Assembly: GCA_013362195.1 (NCBI GenBank)
Contig: JABFWM010000459.1
Location: 1 to 17,144 of the forward strand
Reading direction: 5' to 3'
From: Acidobacteriota bacterium
GTDB lineage: Bacteria > Acidobacteriota > Vicinamibacteria > Vicinamibacterales > 2-12-FULL-66-21
Length of the DNA: 17,144 nt
The stretch's first letter is position 1. Each line of letters begins with the position of its first letter. The position numbers and the translations under genes were made by a program. The notes beneath the pieces are model-generated. The model had not been told where the DNA came from. It did no database searches and saw only the letters and a list, made by a program, of their open reading frames with translations. This document shows, piece after piece, positions 14,394 through 17,144 of the stretch.

Positions 14394-15592
14394 GAACACG
14401 TCCGTCGCTGCTGCTCTACTGCCAGCACTCACTCGGGATGGGACACCTGATGCGCTCGCTCGCGCTGACCCGCGCGCTCGCCGAGCACTTCCAGGTCACG
14501 TTCGTGAGCGGCGGCCGGCTGCCGCGGACGGTGCGGCTCGATCCGGAGGTGCGGGTCGTGCCGCTGCCCCCGGTGGGCCTCGATGCGTCCGGCGCGCTCG
14601 TCAGCCAGGATCGGCGCCGGTCGCTCGACCACGCTCTCGCCGAGCGGCGCCGGATCCTCTTCGACACGTGGCGCGCGGTGGCTCCACAGGTCGTGCTCGT
14701 CGAGTTGTTCCCGTTCGGCCGCCGCAAGTTCCGGGCGGAGCTCGAACCGATCCTCGAGGGCGCCCGCGCCGCGGTCTCCGGGCAGCGGTCGCTGGTCGCG
14801 TGCAGCGTGCGCGACATCCTCGTCGGCCGCGAGGCCCAGCGCGAGCACGATCAGCGAGCCGCCGATCTGCTCGCGCGCTACTTCGACGCGGTGCTCGTGC
14901 ACAGCGATCCGGCGTTCGCGCGCCTCGAAGAATCGCTCTCGTCCGGTGTCGGGATCCCGGTGCCGCTCTTCTACACGGGCTTCGTGCACGATACCCGTCC
15001 GCGCCGTGCCGCGGCCGCGGGTCGCGGACGCTTCGTCGCATCGGCCGGCGGCGGCATGGTGGGTGAAGAGTTGCTGCAGGTCGTCCTCGACGCGTACTGC
15101 CGTCCTGAAGCCGCCTCGTGCCCTCCGCTGACCCTCGTCGGCGGGCCGTTCCTGCCGGAGCCGGCGTGGGCGGCGCTGGTGCGGACGGCCAGGCGGCAGC
15201 CGCGCGTGGAACTGCGGCGCGCCGTGCCGAACCTGGCCGCGCTGCTCGCCGGGGCCGCGGGATCGATCAGCCAGTGCGGCTACAACACCGCCATGGATCT
15301 CATCGCGACCGGCGTCCCGGCGCTCGTGATCCCGTTCCGCACCGAGCGTGAAGACGAACAGATCAAGCGCGCGGCGCGTCTCGCCGCGCTCGGCGCGCTG
15401 CGCCTGCTCGATCCCGCCGACGCCACCCCGGCGCGCGTCGCGCGCGAGCTCGTCGCACTTCAGGAGTTCCGCCCGCGTCCGGCGTGCCTGGATCTCGGCG
15501 GCGCGCACCGGACCGCCCGCATGCTCGCCGACTTCTGCGTCTACGGGGTTCCCGCGCCGTCCGATCGCCGCCTGCAGGAGGGTGTGGCATGA
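14390..15592 (+). CDS. MurG-like (GT28-fold) glycosyltransferase, COG4671 type, paralogue of the first gene
   Basis: The product has 400 residues and starts at ATG 14390, overlapping the kinase stop (ATGA), with CGGAGGGGG upstream. It begins LLLYCQHSLGMGHLMRSLAL, whose GMGH loop matches the GLGN loop of the protein at 5893-7146. ASAGGGMVGEE and SQCGYNTAMDLIATGVPAL (about residues 294-312) match the C-terminal donor-binding region. The two proteins share order of motifs and length but are clearly diverged, so they probably add different sugars or act on different acceptors. The upstream neighbour is the kinase and the downstream neighbour the deacetylase. If a phosphorylated or N-acetylated sugar is involved, those three could work in sequence; that is inference. 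Confidence 0.88.
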   Translation: MRTRPSLLLYCQHSLGMGHLMRSLALTRALAEHFQVTFVSGGRLPRTVRLDPEVRVVPLPPVGLDASGALVSQDRRRSLDHALAERRRILFDTWRAVAPQVVLVELFPFGRRKFRAELEPILEGARAAVSGQRSLVACSVRDILVGREAQREHDQRAADLLARYFDAVLVHSDPAFARLEESLSSGVGIPVPLFYTGFVHDTRPRRAAAAGRGRFVASAGGGMVGEELLQVVLDAYCRPEAASCPPLTLVGGPFLPEPAWAALVRTARRQPRVELRRAVPNLAALLAGAAGSISQCGYNTAMDLIATGVPALVIPFRTEREDEQIKRAARLAALGALRLLDPADATPARVARELVALQEFRPRPACLDLGGAHRTARMLADFCVYGVPAPSDRRLQEGVA

Positions 15593-16338
15593 GCGCATGG
15601 CTCCGCGACGTGGCGCGCGCGCTCGACGAGCGCCCGGCGCCGTTCTCGGTCTTTTTTCGCGACGACGATGCCGGCTGGGCCAACGACCGGCTGTTCGCGC
15701 TGATGACGGTGTTCGAGCGTCATGACCTGCCGCTCGACGTGGCCGTCATCCCGCACGCGATCGACCGTGACACCGCCGCGCGCCTCGCGCGCCGCGCGCG
15801 CCTGGCCGGCCGCATCGGTTTTCATCAGCACGGCTACGCCCACATCAACCACGAACCCGACGGGCGCCCGTGCGAATTCGGTCCGTCGCGATCCGACGCG
15901 GCGCAGCGCGCCGACATCGCACGCGGCCGCGAGCAGCTGCTGATGCTGTTCGGCGATGCCCTGGGCCCGATCTTCACGCCGCCCTGGAACCGCTGCACGC
16001 GGGCCACCGGCGCGTGTCTCGTCGACGCCGGGATCGCCGTGCTGTCGCGCGATGCGACGGCCGTCACGCTCGGTGTGCCCGGCCTCGCCGAATGTCCGAT
16101 CGCCTCGGACTGGCTGCAGAAACGAAGGGGCGTCCCCATCACGCGAGACGAATGGGCGGCGTCGTTCGCGGATCTGATCGCACGCAGGGTCGATCCGGTC
16201 GGTGTGATGTTCCATCACGCGGTGATGGACCATGGGAACCGCGAGACGCTCGCAGACCTCCTCAATCTGCTGCGCCGGCATGGACGCGTGCGCGCGATGA
16301 CGATGAGCGAGGCCGCCAGCCGCTCGCTGACGGCGTAA
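15589..16338 (+). CDS. Polysaccharide deacetylase family protein (CE4-like)
   Basis: This 249-residue protein uses ATG 15589, overlapping the previous stop as ATGA and preceded by GCAGGAGG. Motif 1 is FFRDDDAGW (Asp25-27), motif 2 is HGYAHIN with His81-x3-His85 for the metal, motif 3 is FTPPWNR (129-135), and a late FHH (208-210) supplies a conserved His. These are the catalytic and metal-binding positions of CE4 enzymes, which remove N- or O-acetyl groups from polysaccharides. The protein has no signal peptide or membrane anchor, so it would act on a cytoplasmic substrate such as a nucleotide- or lipid-linked sugar. It ends in tandem stop codons (TAATAA). The metal and acetyl-sugar specificity are not visible. 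It fits as the deacetylation step of the operon's glycan. Confidence 0.88.
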   Translation: MSAWLRDVARALDERPAPFSVFFRDDDAGWANDRLFALMTVFERHDLPLDVAVIPHAIDRDTAARLARRARLAGRIGFHQHGYAHINHEPDGRPCEFGPSRSDAAQRADIARGREQLLMLFGDALGPIFTPPWNRCTRATGACLVDAGIAVLSRDATAVTLGVPGLAECPIASDWLQKRRGVPITRDEWAASFADLIARRVDPVGVMFHHAVMDHGNRETLADLLNLLRRHGRVRAMTMSEAASRSLTA

Positions 16339-16355
16339 TAAGAACGGAGCGTGCC

Positions 16356-17144
16356 ATGAGAACGACCGTCGCCTCGCTGCTGTTCCTTCTCGCCGCGACC
16401 GCCGCATCTGCGCAGGCCCCTTCCCCGTCCGGCTCCGCGCAGCGGACGCCCGCGTCCGCCGAAAGCGCCTCGCAAGCCCGGGACGAGGACAAGGCGCACT
16501 GGATCGTGGAGCTGTCGCTGCTCAACATGTTCGACGGCAACATCAATCATGATCCCACCCCGGTTCGCTCCTACGGGTTCGTGCCGGCCGCCTCGTTCGG
16601 ATACGAGAGCTCGAGAGACCCGCGCGTGGTGGTCGGCTATGAGATCGCCGCCAACCGCTACACGGGGACGGACCAATGGGATCGCATCAGCCACGGCGTG
16701 CAGGCGACCGTCAACGGCCGCCTCGGATCGAAGTGGCGGTTCGAAGGCAGCGGCCAGGCAACCTGGAAGGGATCGTCGGAGGATCGCGAGCTCGCGAACG
16801 AGTACGGCGTGTCGGGACGCACGGCGTATCGCCTCTTCAGCGGCACACGGCTCATCGCGATCGGCGTGCTGCGCTACAAGGAGTATCCCGACGATCCGGG
16901 GACGAGCGGCTTCAGTCCCTATATCGGCGCGAAGATCGACCAGCGCCTGCCGAACCGGCGGCGTCTCGCCTTCGGCTACAAGTACGAGGAGCGCCGTTCG
17001 CACGAGGTGCGCAGTCAGTACTGGCGGAACGGGTACAGTCTCGAGTTCTCGACGCCATTCATCGCCCGTCAGGGACGGCTGACCGTCGGCGGCGTGCTCA
17101 AATCGCAGACGTATCGGCGGCTCATCAAGGTGGGCGGCACCCGC
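16356..17144 (+). CDS. Secreted beta-strand-rich, probable outer-membrane protein (3' end missing)
   Basis: An open frame of 263 codons runs from ATG 16356 past the window end without a stop. The start has ACGGAG 8 bases upstream and a signal peptide (MRTTVASLLFLLAATAASAQ). After a Ser/Pro/Ala-rich linker, the rest alternates polar and aromatic/hydrophobic residues in short strands (WIVELSLLNMFDGNINHDP, VVVGYEIAANRY, GRTAYRLF, RRLAFGYKYEER, LEFSTPF). This is the look of an outer-membrane beta-barrel. It begins 17 bp after the deacetylase and closes the visible part of the operon, so it may be a porin-like exit or anchor for the glycan. No family name can be given, and the C-terminus that would show the barrel's end is outside the window. 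Confidence 0.75.
   Translation, partial: MRTTVASLLFLLAATAASAQAPSPSGSAQRTPASAESASQARDEDKAHWIVELSLLNMFDGNINHDPTPVRSYGFVPAASFGYESSRDPRVVVGYEIAANRYTGTDQWDRISHGVQATVNGRLGSKWRFEGSGQATWKGSSEDRELANEYGVSGRTAYRLFSGTRLIAIGVLRYKEYPDDPGTSGFSPYIGAKIDQRLPNRRRLAFGYKYEERRSHEVRSQYWRNGYSLEFSTPFIARQGRLTVGGVLKSQTYRRLIKVGGTR

Noticed and set aside
1..17144. tRNA, rRNA, insertion sequence, integrase or attachment site
   Set aside because: No tRNA-like cloverleaf, rRNA segment, transposase or integrase motif, or flanking direct repeats was recognised on either strand.

Overview
The window is high-GC bacterial DNA. Every supported gene is on the + strand, packed end to end, with G or C at nearly all third codon positions. 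There are no RNA genes, insertion sequences or CRISPR arrays. The gene content (sigma-70-like factor beside a TPR-CHAT protease, zinc-finger/beta-domain protein, subtilase, then a long glycan operon) would suit an Acidobacteriota genome, perhaps Vicinamibacteria. That assignment is an inference from gene style only; other high-GC soil phyla are possible.

Region A (1-5702) is a compact regulatory/protease module. The 3' end of an unidentified gene runs into a sigma-70-family factor (135-740). This overlaps a large TPR-CHAT caspase-like protein (737-3583) by the bases GTGA. After a 120-bp leader come a small protein with an anti-sigma-like zinc-binding motif and a beta-rich C-terminal domain (3704-4363) and a secreted subtilisin-family protease (4374-5702). 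The protease carries four perfect copies of the octapeptide QSTAAILE. Three of them lie in an insertion between the catalytic Asp and His. The four DNA copies differ only at synonymous third positions, so the peptide itself appears to be under selection. A sigma factor, a cysteine protease with a peptide-binding-type TPR array, a zinc-finger protein and a serine protease with repeated peptide tags look like a regulated proteolytic pathway. This is the most interesting part of the window.

Region B (5703-5892) is a 190-bp spacer. It contains a perfect 10-bp inverted repeat just after the subtilase stop and a TATATT promoter-like element. It probably separates two transcription units.

Region C (5893-17144, continuing past the edge) is a nine-gene glycan operon: MurG-like glycosyltransferase, two GT4 glycosyltransferases, an MsbA-type ABC exporter, a heparinase II/III-like protein, an APH-fold phosphotransferase, a second MurG-like glycosyltransferase, a polysaccharide deacetylase and an outer-membrane beta-barrel-like protein that is cut by the window end. 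Most junctions are 4-8 bp start/stop overlaps, so translation is probably coupled. Together they look like machinery that builds, trims, deacetylates and exports a surface or secreted glycan. Neither the lyase-like nor the deacetylase-like protein has a visible signal peptide, so both may act in the cytoplasm before export. The glycan structure cannot be read from the sequence.
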